Assembly (NCBI RefSeq): GCF_007559435.1
Contig: NZ_VMBP01000001.1
Coordinates: 1,241,406-1,305,405 of the forward strand
Direction of reading: 5' to 3'
Length of the DNA: 64,000 bases
Origin: Ancylobacter moscoviensis
Lineage (GTDB): Bacteria > Pseudomonadota > Alphaproteobacteria > Rhizobiales > Xanthobacteraceae
Shown here: piece after piece, positions 25,883 to 35,190 of the stretch
Position numbering within the stretch: position 1 is the first letter of the stretch
Layout of the letters: every line of letters begins with the position of its first letter
The notes under the pieces: model-generated
The model's database searches: none
Told to the model about the DNA's origin: nothing
The model's input: the letters and a program-made list of their open reading frames with translations, nothing else
Made by a program: the position numbers and the translations under genes

Positions 25883-25926
25883 AGCCCGACAAACCCGTAT
25901 TCGCGGATTTGGCGGGCTTTTTATTT
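25883..25926 (+). terminator. Intrinsic terminator between amiR and ureE
   Basis: Outer stem AGCCCG (25883-25888) pairs with CGGGCT (25913-25918). Inner stem AAACCCG (25891-25897) pairs with CGGATTT (25904-25910) with one mismatch around loop TATTCG. The hairpin is followed directly by TTTTATTT. This is the clearest rho-independent terminator in the window. It may end the amiCR transcript or act as a conditional terminator controlled by AmiR for the genes downstream. Confidence 0.75.
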
Positions 25927-26299
25927 GCGCGGGACAAGGGCGTCCCGCCTTTGTCCCCGACATATGAGGCGCCGCCGTGAGCCGTTGGCTCCGGGAAGGC
26001 ATTCCGTCGACCCGATTATTGGGTCGATAGGCCCCGCGTCCTCCTGTCGGCCTCACTCTGCCTGACTGCATTACCGCTTTCGCCACTTTTGGCTGCCTGT
26101 TCTTGAAAACTCCCGGAAAACGCGCGTCGGCCGGCATGGCCGCGCCACAGGAGACTTGCGCATGCCGTACGGATACGCCGGTACCCCGCGAAACATCGTC
26201 GGCATTGCTTTCGTTCACGTTCGGAGCGTGCCGGAGCCCCCGTCTGCGTTCGCCGGAATACACGTCGTCGAGCTTTCCTCGCAGTGAGCTGTGCGTGCC
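25927..26299. other. Structured, gene-free leader ahead of ureE
   Basis: No gene is supported. A 7-bp stem GCGGGAC/GTCCCGC (25929-25935 and 25942-25948) closes a hexaloop AAGGGC, which has A at position 1 and G at position 4, the ANTAR loop rule. The same bases can instead form a 10-bp stem GGGACAAGGG (25931-25940) with CCTTTGTCCC (25948-25957), so the two structures exclude each other. A third hairpin has arms TCGACCC (26007-26013) and GGGTCGA (26021-26027). No T-run follows these. Confidence 0.4.
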
Positions 26300-26764
26300 A
26301 TGCTGATGATCGAACGTGTTCTCGGAAGCCGGCTCGAACCGGCCTTCCATGAGCGGATTCACCGTCTGGAGCACAGCGGCGGGGTGGATGTCGTCACCGT
26401 CTCCACCGTCGACATGCCCCGGCGCCGGCTGCGTCTCGTCTCGGCCAGGGGCGAGGACCTCGCCATCGCGCTGCCGCGCGACCAGAAGCTGTTCGACGGC
26501 GCCGTGCTGCTGCTCGACGAGGATCGCGCCATCGTCGTGCGTGCCGAGGTGGAGCGCTGGCTGAGCTTCCAACCGCGCTCCATCGCCGAGGGCGTGGAGC
26601 TCGGCTACCACGCCGGCAATCTGCACTGGCGCATTCGGTTTGCCGGCGAAAGACTTCTGGTCGCGCTCGAGGGGCCGATCGAGGGCTATTACGCGCGCAT
26701 CGACGCGCTGCCGGGCGTCGCCTCCATTCCCCGCATCGTGGTGACCGGGGAGATGGCGGCATGA
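26300..26764 (+). CDS. ureE: Urease accessory protein UreE (nickel chaperone)
   Basis: 154 residues. UreE delivers nickel to the UreG/UreF/UreD complex on apo-urease. The conserved metal-binding histidine region Gly-Tyr-His-Ala-Gly-Asn-Leu-His is present around residues 100-107. There is no histidine-rich C-terminal tail; the protein ends Thr-Gly-Glu-Met-Ala-Ala, so it has no nickel-storage tail as in Klebsiella. The start is uncertain: ATG 26300, ATG 26306 or GTG 26291 are all possible and none has a strong ribosome-binding site. It overlaps ureF by 4 bases. Confidence 0.88.
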   Translation: MLMIERVLGSRLEPAFHERIHRLEHSGGVDVVTVSTVDMPRRRLRLVSARGEDLAIALPRDQKLFDGAVLLLDEDRAIVVRAEVERWLSFQPRSIAEGVELGYHAGNLHWRIRFAGERLLVALEGPIEGYYARIDALPGVASIPRIVVTGEMAA

Positions 26765-27426
26765 TCGAGCGCCTTCTCGCCATCTGGCAGGCCGATACCG
26801 CCTTCCCCAGCGGCGGCTTCGCCTTTTCCAACGGGCTGGAGGGGCTCGCCGCCCTGTCCGGTCCGATGGGTGAGGGCGAACTTGAGGGTGTCGCGGCCGC
26901 CGCGCTGCGCCATCGCTGGGCGAGCGCGGATCGCGTCGCGCTGGTGCGGGCCTATGGGGCGGAAGACGATCTCGACGCGGTGGAGGCTGTCGACCGCGAG
27001 GTCGAGGCGACGACGCTGGCCGAGCCTTTCCGCACCGGCTCGCGCCGCAACGGCGCCGGGCTCGTCGCCGCCCATGCGCGCATCGGCACGCCCGGCGCGG
27101 AGGATCTGCTGGCCCGCATCCGGCAGGGCCGGGCGCTCGGCCATCTGCCCGTGGTGCAGGGCGTCGTCTGGCGGGGAGCGGGGCTCGACCTGCCGGGCGC
27201 GGTGCTGGCCTCCGGCTATGTCGCGCTCACCGGCTTCGCCACGGCCGCGGTGCGGCTCGGCCTCGTCGGCGCCGTCACCGCGCAGGCCATGCTGCGCCGG
27301 CTGCTGCCCGTCCTCGCCGCGCTGGCCGACACGCCCGTTCCCGCCCGCATCGGAAGCTTCTCCCCGCGCCTCGACATCGCCGCTTTGCGCCATGCGCGCG
27401 GCGAGGTCCGTCTGTTCTCCAATTGA
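26761..27426 (+). CDS. ureF: Urease accessory protein UreF
   Basis: 221-residue mainly helical protein that acts with UreD and UreG in activation of the nickel centre. Family segments are Asp-Thr-Ala-Phe-Pro-Ser-Gly-Gly-Phe near the N terminus and [15 protein letters not shown] in the C-terminal half. It is preceded by ureE with an ATGA overlap and followed 14 bases later by the urease structural gene. Confidence 0.93.
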   Translation: MIERLLAIWQADTAFPSGGFAFSNGLEGLAALSGPMGEGELEGVAAAALRHRWASADRVALVRAYGAEDDLDAVEAVDREVEATTLAEPFRTGSRRNGAGLVAAHARIGTPGAEDLLARIRQGRALGHLPVVQGVVWRGAGLDLPGAVLASGYVALTGFATAAVRLGLVGAVTAQAMLRRLLPVLAALADTPVPARIGSFSPRLDIAALRHARGEVRLFSN

Positions 27427-27440
27427 GTTCCTGAACCACC

Positions 27441-28136
27441 ATGCTGCTGACGCCGACCGAACTCGAACGCCTGACGATCTTTTCGGCCGCGGAGCTCGCC
27501 CGCAAGCGCCGCGCGCGCGGCTGCAGGCTCAACCATCCCGAGGCGGTGGCGCTCATTACCGACGAGATCCTGGAAGGCGCGCGCGACGGCCGCTCCGTCG
27601 CCGAGCTGATCGGCTACGGCGCGACCATCCTCACCACCACGGACGTCATGCCGGGCGTGGCGGCGATGATCGACATCCTGCAGGTGGAGGGCGTCTTTCC
27701 GGACGGCACCAAGCTGGTGACGGTGCACGAACCCATCCGCCCGGCGGAGGGCGCGGCGGAGGAGACCGTACGCCCCGGCGAGAGCCTGCCGCTCGACGGC
27801 GAGATCGAGCTGAACGCCGGCCGGCCGAAGGTCACGCTGGAGGCGGTGAACACCGGCGACCGGCCGATCCAGATCGGCTCGCATTTCCACTTCTTCGAGG
27901 TCAACCGCGCCATGGCGTTCGACCGCGCGGCCGCCTTCGGCATGCGGCTGGACATTCCCGCCGGCACCGCCATGCGCTTCGAGCCCGGCCAGTCCAAGCC
28001 GGTCACGCTCGTCCCCTTCGGCGGCAGGCGTTTCCTCGGCGGCCTCAACGGCCTGTCGGACGGCGACACCACCACGCCGGAAGCCCGCGACGCCGCGCTC
28101 GCACGGGCGCGCGCGGCCGGCTTCCGCGGCGCGTGA
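27441..28136 (+). CDS. ureAB: Urease fused gamma/beta subunit (UreA-UreB)
   Basis: 231 residues. Residues about 1-100 match the gamma subunit ([10 protein letters not shown], later Val-Met-Pro-Gly-Val-Ala). Residues about 110-225 match the beta subunit ([20 protein letters not shown]). Most bacteria keep these as two proteins; Helicobacter and some proteobacteria have this fusion. The frame is continuous and the linker is normal, so it is a real fusion. It forms the urease enzyme with UreC 11 bases downstream. Confidence 0.94.
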   Translation: MLLTPTELERLTIFSAAELARKRRARGCRLNHPEAVALITDEILEGARDGRSVAELIGYGATILTTTDVMPGVAAMIDILQVEGVFPDGTKLVTVHEPIRPAEGAAEETVRPGESLPLDGEIELNAGRPKVTLEAVNTGDRPIQIGSHFHFFEVNRAMAFDRAAAFGMRLDIPAGTAMRFEPGQSKPVTLVPFGGRRFLGGLNGLSDGDTTTPEARDAALARARAAGFRGA

Positions 28137-28147
28137 GGGAGGGAGAG

Positions 28148-29860
28148 ATGGCGATCGTCAGACGTCGCGACTACGCCGCCCTTTACGGACCCACGGTCGG
28201 CGACGGGGTGCGCCTCGGCGACACCTCGCTGGTCGCGGTGGTGGAGAAAGATCATGCCGTCTATGGCGACGAATGCCTGCACGGCGGCGGCAAGACGCTG
28301 CGCGACGGCATGGGCCTCGCCGCCGGCATCACCAACGCGGAGGGGGCGCTCGACTTCCTGCTCTGCAACGTCACGCTGATCGACGCCGTGCTCGGCGTGG
28401 TAAAGGGCGATCTCGGCATCAAGGACGGGTGCATCGTCGGCGTCGGCAAGGCCGGCAATCCCGCGGTGATGGACGGGGTCGATCCGCGCCTCGTCGTCGG
28501 CGCCGGCACCACGGTGCGCGATTGCGAGGGCCTGATCGCCACCGCCGGCGGCATCGACGTGCACGTGCATTTCGACAGCGCCGGCCTCGTCGAGCACGCG
28601 CTGGCGAGCGGCATCACCACCATGCTGGGCGGCTCGCTCGGGCCGATCACCGTGGGCATCGATTCCGGCGGGCCGTTCAACACCGGCAAGATGCTGCAGG
28701 CTTCTGAAGCCTGGCCGATGAATTTCGGCTTCCTCGGGCGCGGCAACAGCCACATTCCCGGCTCGCTGAAGGAGCAGCTGGAAACCGGCTGCCTCGGCCT
28801 CAAGATCCATGAGGACTGGGGCGCCATGCCGGCGACCATCGACGCCTGCCTGCGCTCGGCGGACGATCTGGACTATCAGGTCCAGCTCCACACCGACACG
28901 CTGAACGAGAGCGGTTTCCTGGAAGACACGCTGGCCGCCATCGGCGGGCGCACCATCCACATGTACCACACGGAGGGCGCGGGCGGCGGCCACGCGCCGG
29001 ACATCATCCGCGTGGCGGGCGTGGCGCATTGCCTGCCCTCGTCGACGAACCCGACCAACCCCTACACGGTCAACACGTTCGACGAGCACCTCGACATGAC
29101 GATGACCTGCCATCATCTCAACCCGGCGCTGCCGGAGGATGTGGCCTTCGCGGAAAGCCGCATCCGCGCGCAGACCATTGCCGCCGAGGATATCCTCCAC
29201 GACATCGGCGCCATCTCGATGCTCGGCTCGGACAGCCAGGGCATGGGCCGCATCCACGAGGTGATCTGCCGGACCTGGCAGCTCGCTTCCAAGATGAAGG
29301 ACCAGCGCGGCGCCCTGCCGGAGGAGAAGCCGGGCTTCGGCGACAATGAGCGCATCCGGCGTTACATCGCCAAGTACACCATCAACGCGGCGCGGACCTT
29401 TGGCATCGCCGAGCATGTCGGCTCGCTGGAGGACGGCAAGATCGCCGACATCGTGGTCTGGCGCCCCGCCTTCTTCGGCATCAAGCCGGAACTCGTCATC
29501 AAGGGCGGCTTCATCGCCTGGGGCGCGATGGGCGACAGCGCCGCCTCGCTGATGACCTGCGAGCCGGTTCTGCTGCGCCCGCAATGGGGCGCCTTCGGCC
29601 TCGCCGCGCCGGCGCTCTCGGCCTGCTTCGTCCACCCGCTCGCCATCGCCCGCGGGCTCGGCGAGGAACTCGGCCTGTCGAAGCGGCTGCTGCCCGCCAG
29701 CGGCACGCGCGGCCTGCGCAAGGCCGACATGCTGCACAACGATGCCTGCCCGAACATCCGCGTCGACCCGCAGACCTTCGACGTGTTCGTCGACGGCGAG
29801 CTCGCCACCTGCGAGCCCGCCCATACGCTGCCCCTCGCGCAACGCTACATGCTGCGGTGA
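28148..29860 (+). CDS. ureC: Urease alpha subunit UreC
   Basis: 570-residue nickel amidohydrolase that splits urea into ammonia and carbamate. Nickel ligands and active residues are in place: His139-Val-His141, the carbamylated Lys219 in Gly-Leu-Lys-Ile-His-Glu-Asp-Trp, the flap Cys321-His322-His323 in Met-Thr-Cys-His-His, and Asp362 in Gly-Ser-Asp-Ser-Gln. All correspond within a few positions to Klebsiella urease, so the enzyme should be active. ATG 28148 follows GGGAGAG. The length is normal. Confidence 0.97.
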   Translation: MAIVRRRDYAALYGPTVGDGVRLGDTSLVAVVEKDHAVYGDECLHGGGKTLRDGMGLAAGITNAEGALDFLLCNVTLIDAVLGVVKGDLGIKDGCIVGVGKAGNPAVMDGVDPRLVVGAGTTVRDCEGLIATAGGIDVHVHFDSAGLVEHALASGITTMLGGSLGPITVGIDSGGPFNTGKMLQASEAWPMNFGFLGRGNSHIPGSLKEQLETGCLGLKIHEDWGAMPATIDACLRSADDLDYQVQLHTDTLNESGFLEDTLAAIGGRTIHMYHTEGAGGGHAPDIIRVAGVAHCLPSSTNPTNPYTVNTFDEHLDMTMTCHHLNPALPEDVAFAESRIRAQTIAAEDILHDIGAISMLGSDSQGMGRIHEVICRTWQLASKMKDQRGALPEEKPGFGDNERIRRYIAKYTINAARTFGIAEHVGSLEDGKIADIVVWRPAFFGIKPELVIKGGFIAWGAMGDSAASLMTCEPVLLRPQWGAFGLAAPALSACFVHPLAIARGLGEELGLSKRLLPASGTRGLRKADMLHNDACPNIRVDPQTFDVFVDGELATCEPAHTLPLAQRYMLR

Positions 29861-29865
29861 CACGG

Positions 29866-30513
29866 ATGCTGGAGAGACCACAGGGACAGAAGAGCGGCCG
29901 TCTGGCCTCGGCGGCGCGGATCGGCATTGGCGGCCCGGTCGGCTCGGGCAAGACGGCGCTGATCGAGCGGCTGATCCCCGAGCTTCAGGCGCGCGACGTC
30001 GATTTCGCCGTCGTGACCAACGATCTGGTGACGCGCGAGGACGCCGAACGCCTGCGCCGTTCCGGCCTCATCGATCCCGAGCGCGTCTCGGCGGTGGAGG
30101 CGGGCGCCTGCCCGCACACCGTCATCCGCGAGGACCCCACGCTCAACATGGCGGCAGGCGACGATCTTGAGGTCCGCTTTCCGGGCCTCGAACTGGTGAT
30201 CTTCGAATCCGGCGGCGACAACCTCGCCTCCACCTTCTCGCTCGATCTCGTCGACTGGTGGATGTTCGTCATCGACGTGGCCGGCGGCGACGACATCCCC
30301 CGCAAGAAGGGGCCGGGCGTCCTCAAATGCGATCTGCTGATCGTCAACAAGGTCGATCTCGCGCCGCATGTCGGGGTCGATCTGCCGGGAATGCTGGAAG
30401 AGGCGCAGAGGGCGCGGGGCGAGCGCCCGGTGGTCGCCATCAATGCCCGGTCGGGCGAGGGCGTGGACACGGTGGCCGACATGATCTGTCGCGCCGTGCT
30501 GTTCCGGCCATGA
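29866..30513 (+). CDS. ureG: Urease accessory GTPase UreG
   Basis: 215-residue SIMIBI-class GTPase that drives nickel insertion into urease. The P-loop is Gly-Gly-Pro-Val-Gly-Ser-Gly-Lys-Thr, the metal-binding motif Cys-Pro-His follows in Ala-Gly-Ala-Cys-Pro-His-Thr, and the guanine-specificity motif is Asn-Lys-Val-Asp. ATG 29866 lies 5 bases after the ureC stop. It overlaps ureD by 4 bases (ATGA). Confidence 0.95.
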   Translation: MLERPQGQKSGRLASAARIGIGGPVGSGKTALIERLIPELQARDVDFAVVTNDLVTREDAERLRRSGLIDPERVSAVEAGACPHTVIREDPTLNMAAGDDLEVRFPGLELVIFESGGDNLASTFSLDLVDWWMFVIDVAGGDDIPRKKGPGVLKCDLLIVNKVDLAPHVGVDLPGMLEEAQRARGERPVVAINARSGEGVDTVADMICRAVLFRP

Positions 30514-31373
30514 AGCCCGTGGCCTATTCCGGGGGAGTGGGCCTTCAGGCGGCCGGCCGGCGGCGCGCGGCCGAACTCGTCTTCGCGCGCGGGGGCGGGC
30601 GCTCGGCGCTGGTGCGGCAGATCACGCCCTATCCGTTCCACGTCACGCGCCCCTTCGCGCTCGATGTCGAACGGCCGGACCTCGCGACGCTCTATCTGCA
30701 ATCGGCGTCCGGCGGCCTCTATCGCGACGATGATCTGAGCCTCGAGGTCACACTGAAGCCGGGCGCGCTCGCCCATGTGACGAGCCAGGCCGCCACCGTG
30801 GTGCACGACACGGGCGGGCAGCCGGCGCGGCAGCAGATGCGGGTCTCGGTCGGGCCGGGCGCCTTCGCGGCGCTCACGCTCGATCCGCTGATCCTGTTTC
30901 CCGGCGCGGAGTTCATCGGGCGGACCGACATCCACCTTGCCGAGGGGGCGCTGGCGATCCTCGCCGACGGCGTTTCCTGGCACGACTTCTCGGGCCTGGG
31001 CCGGCCGTTCGGACGGCTGTCGACGGAAACGTGCGTCTTCGATGCCGGCGGCAACCTCCTCCTCGCCGACCGGGGGAGCGTCGACGGCACGGATGTCGTC
31101 GGTCCCGCGTCGATCCTCGGGCCGGAGGCGGGGGCTGTCGGCTCGGTGCTGCTGCTCGGCCCACCCGGGCGTCTGCCGAACGTGGCCGCGATCGAGGAGG
31201 CGATCGACGGGGCCGGCTGCTTCGGAGCCGCCGGCGCGGCGCCGAACGGCGCGGGCATCGCGGTGCGTCTCATCGCGCCGAATGGCGGGCGGATCGTCCG
31301 CGCGGCGGAGGCGCTTTTCACCCTCAGTGTCGGGAGGATGCTCGGCTTCGCGCCCGCTCATCGCCGGAAGTAG
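30510..31373 (+). CDS. ureD: Urease accessory protein UreD
   Basis: 287 residues of the UreD/UreH family, the scaffold that binds apo-urease and the UreFG complex. Recognisable segments are [12 protein letters not shown] and Thr-Ser-Gln-Ala-Ala-Thr-Val-Val-His, then Phe-Pro-Gly-Ala-Glu-Phe. In many operons ureD comes first; here it is last, after ureG. The start ATG 30510 overlaps the ureG stop. Confidence 0.92.
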   Translation: MKPVAYSGGVGLQAAGRRRAAELVFARGGGRSALVRQITPYPFHVTRPFALDVERPDLATLYLQSASGGLYRDDDLSLEVTLKPGALAHVTSQAATVVHDTGGQPARQQMRVSVGPGAFAALTLDPLILFPGAEFIGRTDIHLAEGALAILADGVSWHDFSGLGRPFGRLSTETCVFDAGGNLLLADRGSVDGTDVVGPASILGPEAGAVGSVLLLGPPGRLPNVAAIEEAIDGAGCFGAAGAAPNGAGIAVRLIAPNGGRIVRAAEALFTLSVGRMLGFAPAHRRK

Positions 31374-31727
31374 CTGCGTCGACGGACGGGCCGTGTCTTC
31401 GGCGCCGGAATTGATGACGTGAGACTGATTAAAGAGGCGCCACCCTCTGACATTCAAACTATAAATAAGGAATATAGTCTTATATCAGGTTATTTGTACA
31501 AAAATATAAATGATGATTTATCAATCAATATGCATATGTATTGATCAATACGTAATGACGACTCGGAATCTGTCTAAAATAGTGCATCACTGTGAAGAAA
31601 TATTGTTGACATACAGGAATAGCCGCACGTAACGTTTCATCGTGGCGAACGGCACTCCGAGCGAATGGCCTGGGGCCGGCAGATAGCCGCGCTTTCACAG
31701 CTTCAATACTTCCAAGGGATCGCAACG
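31374..31727. promoter_or_regulatory. AT-rich control region upstream of urtA
   Basis: 354 gene-free bases. The segment 31448-31620 is strikingly AT-rich compared with the rest of the window. It holds an imperfect palindrome at 31520-31545 with arms ATCAAT and ATTGAT around the perfect core ATATGCATAT, and an overlapping perfect palindrome ATTGATCAAT at 31540-31549. TTGACA at 31606-31611 is a possible -35 box, but the -10 candidate (TAACGT, 31630-31635) is weak. AAGGGA at 31714-31719 is a good ribosome-binding site for urtA. A regulator-bound promoter for the transporter operon is likely (inference). Confidence 0.5.
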
Positions 31728-33029
31728 ATGGATTTCACGCGTCGGAAGTTGCTTAAGACCGCCGGCCTCGCCTCGGGCGCGCTGCTGGCTCCTCACATCT
31801 GGGTACCGAGCGAAGCGCGGGCCGCGGCGCTCAAGAAGGGCGAGCCGCTCAAGGTCGGCGTCCTGTTCTCGCTCACCGGCGCGCTGGCCGTGCCGGAGGA
31901 GGATTCCACCCTCGTCCTCCAATACGCCTTCGACGAGATCAACAAGGCGGGCGGCGTCGGCGGCGTGCCGGTCGAGCCGGTGATCGTCGACGCCAAGTCG
32001 GACTTCAACGTCTATTCCGAGAAGACCAAGGAACTCATCCTGCGCGACAAGGTGATCGCGATCTTCGGCTGCTACACCTCGGCCAGCCGCAAGGCGATCC
32101 TGCCGACGATCATGCAGCGCGACCACCTGCTGTACTACCCGACCTGCTACGAGGGCGCGGAGTGCACGCAGAACACCATCTGCACCGGGCCGCTGGCCAA
32201 CCAGCACTCGAAGGACCTCATCCCCTTCATGGTGCAGAACTTCGGCAAGAAGGTCTTCTTCGTCGGCTCCAACTATGTGTGGCCGAAGGAGTCGAACAAG
32301 AACGCCAAGATCTGGCTGGAGCAGGCGGGCGGCGAGCTGCTCGGCGAGGAGTACATCCCCCTCGGCAGCTCCGAGTTCGGCCCGGTGCTGAACAAGATCC
32401 GCGACGCCAAGCCGAACTTCATCTTCTCGACGGTGGTCGGCGCCTCCGACATCGCCTTCCACAAGCAGTTCAAGCAGGAAGGTTTCAAGGTCGATCAGAT
32501 GCCGATCGCCTCGCTCACCACGGGCGAGATCGAGACCCGGGCCATGGGCGCCGAGTTCGGCGCCGGCCATTTCCTCTCCGCGCCGTATTTCCAGACGCTG
32601 GACAATCCGACCAACCAGAAGTTCGTCGAGGGCTTCCTCAAGAGCCCCTACGGCAAGAACGGCACGACCCACTACAACATGGAGGAGACCTATCTCTCCG
32701 CCTATGTGTTCAAGTCGGGTTTCGAGAAGGCGGCCGCAGCCGTCGGCTTCGAGAACGTCACCCCGCGCGCCATCCGCGACCATTCCGGCGGCATCCGGGT
32801 CGAGGACGCGGTCTCGCCGGAAGGGCTGATCTGGATCGACGACCAGAACTTCAACACCTGGCTGAAGCCGAAGATCGGCCAGTGCCAGGCGGACGGCACC
32901 TTCAAGATCGTGAAGGCGGCGGACGCGCAGGTCGCCCCGGACCCCTACTCGATCTACCCGGATATCGGCGTCTGCACCAAGGACGGCCTCAAGGCCCCCG
33001 ACGGGAAGATCCGCAAGAACGTGATCTGA
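31728..33029 (+). CDS. urtA: Urea/short-amide ABC transporter substrate-binding protein UrtA
   Basis: 433 residues with a twin-arginine-type signal (Thr-Arg-Arg-Lys-Leu-Leu-Lys) and hydrophobic segment. The type I binding fold has Leu-Phe-Ser-Leu-Thr-Gly-Ala-Leu-Ala, Phe-Gly-Cys-Tyr-Thr-Ser-Ala-Ser-Arg-Lys and Tyr-Tyr-Pro-Thr-Cys-Tyr-Glu-Gly, typical of UrtA and related FmdD amide binders. Four further transport genes follow. The related AmiC at 24030 lacks a signal peptide. Urea is the standard ligand; the dimethylformamidase genes downstream make amides a realistic alternative. Confidence 0.92.
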   Translation: MDFTRRKLLKTAGLASGALLAPHIWVPSEARAAALKKGEPLKVGVLFSLTGALAVPEEDSTLVLQYAFDEINKAGGVGGVPVEPVIVDAKSDFNVYSEKTKELILRDKVIAIFGCYTSASRKAILPTIMQRDHLLYYPTCYEGAECTQNTICTGPLANQHSKDLIPFMVQNFGKKVFFVGSNYVWPKESNKNAKIWLEQAGGELLGEEYIPLGSSEFGPVLNKIRDAKPNFIFSTVVGASDIAFHKQFKQEGFKVDQMPIASLTTGEIETRAMGAEFGAGHFLSAPYFQTLDNPTNQKFVEGFLKSPYGKNGTTHYNMEETYLSAYVFKSGFEKAAAAVGFENVTPRAIRDHSGGIRVEDAVSPEGLIWIDDQNFNTWLKPKIGQCQADGTFKIVKAADAQVAPDPYSIYPDIGVCTKDGLKAPDGKIRKNVI

Positions 33030-33160
33030 CGACGATGCTCGGCTCCGCCGGCACGTTCCGGCGGAGCCGAGCGGCAAGGCGATAAAGCGCCGCCGGTCCT
33101 TCCCACGAAAGGGGAGGGGCTGGCGGAAACAGGCGGCATGGCCGCGACGAAGGGCTGGCG

Positions 33161-34036
33161 ATGGATTTCGGATCGATCCTGAACGCACTCATTCTCGGCG
33201 TCAGCATTGCGAGCATCTGGCTCATCGCCGCGCTCGGGCTGACCATCATTTACGGGGCCGCCGGCGTCATCAACATGGCGCATGGCGAGCTGATCATGCT
33301 GGGCGCCTACAGCTCCTACATGCTGCAATACTACCTCGGCGTCCCGTATCTGCTCTGCATCCCCGCCTCCTTCGTCATCGTCGCCCTGGTCGGGCTGATC
33401 CTCGAGCGCGGGCTGATCCAGTACCTCTACAACCGTCCGCTCGACACGCTGCTGGCCACCTACGGCGTCTCGCTCGTGCTGATGCAGGGCGTACGGCTGA
33501 TCTTCGGTTCCGACCCGAAATATCTCGCCGTGCCGGAGATCTTCTCCTCCAACCTCTCCCTCGGCTTCCTCTCCATCTCGACCTTCCGCGTCATCGTGCT
33601 CCTCGTCACGGCGCTGCTGGTGCTGGCGCTCTGGCTGCTGTTCTACAAGACGCGCTTCGGCGTGCAGGTGCGCGCGGTGATGCAGAACAAGGAGATGGCG
33701 GCCTCCTTCGGCATCAATTCCAGCCGTGTCTACATGCTCACCTTCGCGCTCGGCGCCGGCCTCGCCGGGGTGGCGGGCTCGCTGTTCGGGGTGCTGAACA
33801 TCGTGCTGCCGACCATGGGCGCGAGCTATGTGGTGCAGGCCTTCCTGATGGTGGTGGTGGGCGGCGGCTCGCTCGCCGGCAGCGTCGTCGCCAGCGGCGT
33901 GACCGGCGAGATGCAGTCGGTGTTCGCCTTCTTCACCAACGACACCTTCGCCCGCTTCCTCATCTTCGTGCTGATCGTCGTCTTCCTGCGGTTCCGCCCG
34001 CAGGGCCTCTTCGCCAAGGCGGGGACGCGGCGATGA
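33161..34036 (+). CDS. urtB: Urea/amide ABC transporter permease UrtB (LivH-like)
   Basis: 291-residue membrane protein with about eight hydrophobic helices. The LivH/UrtB motif Gly-Ala-Ala-Gly-Val-Ile-Asn-Met-Ala-His-Gly-Glu lies around residues 33-44, and the cytoplasmic loop with Arg-Ala-Val-Met-Gln-Asn-Lys-Glu-Met-Ala follows. It lacks the long periplasmic N-terminal extension some UrtB proteins carry. It lies 131 bases after urtA. ATG 33161 has GAAGGG upstream. Confidence 0.93.
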   Translation: MDFGSILNALILGVSIASIWLIAALGLTIIYGAAGVINMAHGELIMLGAYSSYMLQYYLGVPYLLCIPASFVIVALVGLILERGLIQYLYNRPLDTLLATYGVSLVLMQGVRLIFGSDPKYLAVPEIFSSNLSLGFLSISTFRVIVLLVTALLVLALWLLFYKTRFGVQVRAVMQNKEMAASFGINSSRVYMLTFALGAGLAGVAGSLFGVLNIVLPTMGASYVVQAFLMVVVGGGSLAGSVVASGVTGEMQSVFAFFTNDTFARFLIFVLIVVFLRFRPQGLFAKAGTRR

Positions 34037-34084
34037 AGGCGAGGCGAGCGACCATCCTGCGGCACGGGGCACGCTGAGGCGATC

Positions 34085-35185
34085 ATGGGAAATCTCTACC
34101 ACAACAAGACGGCGCAATGGCTTGCCTACGCGGCCTTCTTCGCCGTGCTCGCCATCGTCCCGATGCGCATCGACGACGACTTCCTGCTGAACCAGCTCGC
34201 CACCTACGGCGTCTACGGCATGCTCGCCCTGTCGATCAGCCTGTGCTGGGGCTTCGGCGGCATCCTCAATCTCGGCCAGGGCATCGCCTTCGGGCTGGGC
34301 GCCTACGGCATGGCGATGACCATGCAGATGCAGACCCAGACGGAATCGAACCCGATCCCGCCGCTCATGCTGAACAACGGCCTCGACTACCTGCCGATGC
34401 TGTGGTGGCCCTTCGCCAATACCGGCCTCGGCATCGTCTGCGCCATCGCCGTCCCCACGCTGTTCTGCGCGATTTTCGGCACCATCATGTTCCGCGCCCG
34501 GGTGTCCGGTCCGTTCTTCGCGATCATGACGCTGGCCATGCTTTCGGCCTTCTACACCATTATCCTCGACCGGCAGGCCTATACGGGCGGCGTCAACGGC
34601 ATCACCCCGCCGTCGCCGCTCCAGTTCGCCGGCGTCGAGGTCGACCCTTACAGCCCGCTCGCCTACTGGACGGTGTTCTTCGCGCTCATGATCGCCACCG
34701 TCCTCGCCAAGCTGATCACCCAGAGCTCCTTCGGGCTGGTGACGCAGGCGATCCGCGACGATGCCGAGCGCGTGCGTTTCCTCGGCTACAGCGTGGCGGG
34801 CTACGAGACGATGATCTACACCATCGCCGGCCTCATCGCCGCCGTCGCCGGCTGCCTGTGGGTCATGCTGGTGCAATATGTGTCGCCGGCTCAGCTCGAT
34901 GTCGGCTTCAGCCTCTCCATGGTCATCTGGGCGGCGATCGGCGGACGGCTGTCGCTGGTCGGGGCCATCGTCGGCGCCTTCGTCATCCAGGGTGCGCAGA
35001 GCTATCTCGGCGACACCTTCCTCTCCACTTGGCTGCTTATCCTCGGCGGCTTCTTCATCGTCATCGTGCGCTTCCTGCCGAACGGCCTGGCGAGCCTGCT
35101 GGAGGCCGCCCTCGGCCTGTTCGCGACGCGAAAGCCGAAATCGTCGGCGGAATCGAACGGCGCCGAGCCGGTTCCTGCGGAGTGA
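34085..35185 (+). CDS. urtC: Urea/amide ABC transporter permease UrtC (LivM-like)
   Basis: 366-residue membrane protein. Family signatures are Leu-Cys-Trp-Gly-Phe-Gly-Gly-Ile-Leu-Asn-Leu-Gly-Gln-Gly near residues 53-66 and Ala-Ile-Arg-Asp-Asp-Ala-Glu-Arg-Val-Arg-Phe-Leu-Gly-Tyr in the loop. Ala-Ile-Gly-Gly-Arg-Leu-Ser-Leu follows in the C-terminal part. The C terminus is a short charged tail. It pairs with UrtB to form the channel, and urtD starts 5 bases after its stop. Confidence 0.94.
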   Translation: MGNLYHNKTAQWLAYAAFFAVLAIVPMRIDDDFLLNQLATYGVYGMLALSISLCWGFGGILNLGQGIAFGLGAYGMAMTMQMQTQTESNPIPPLMLNNGLDYLPMLWWPFANTGLGIVCAIAVPTLFCAIFGTIMFRARVSGPFFAIMTLAMLSAFYTIILDRQAYTGGVNGITPPSPLQFAGVEVDPYSPLAYWTVFFALMIATVLAKLITQSSFGLVTQAIRDDAERVRFLGYSVAGYETMIYTIAGLIAAVAGCLWVMLVQYVSPAQLDVGFSLSMVIWAAIGGRLSLVGAIVGAFVIQGAQSYLGDTFLSTWLLILGGFFIVIVRFLPNGLASLLEAALGLFATRKPKSSAESNGAEPVPAE

Positions 35186-35190
35186 GGGCG

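Noticed and set aside
27441..28136. UreA-UreB fusion as a missed stop codon
   Set aside because: The linker is in frame, both halves are complete and such fusions are known in other bacteria.
31433..31448. AGAGG/CCTCT hairpin with a six-base loop upstream of urtA as a second AmiR target
   Set aside because: The loop CGCCAC lacks both the A1 and G4 bases, the stem is only 5 bp, and no terminator follows.
31695..33188. Long minus-strand frame opposite urtA
   Set aside because: UrtA is unmistakable on the plus strand; the antisense product has biased composition and no family features.
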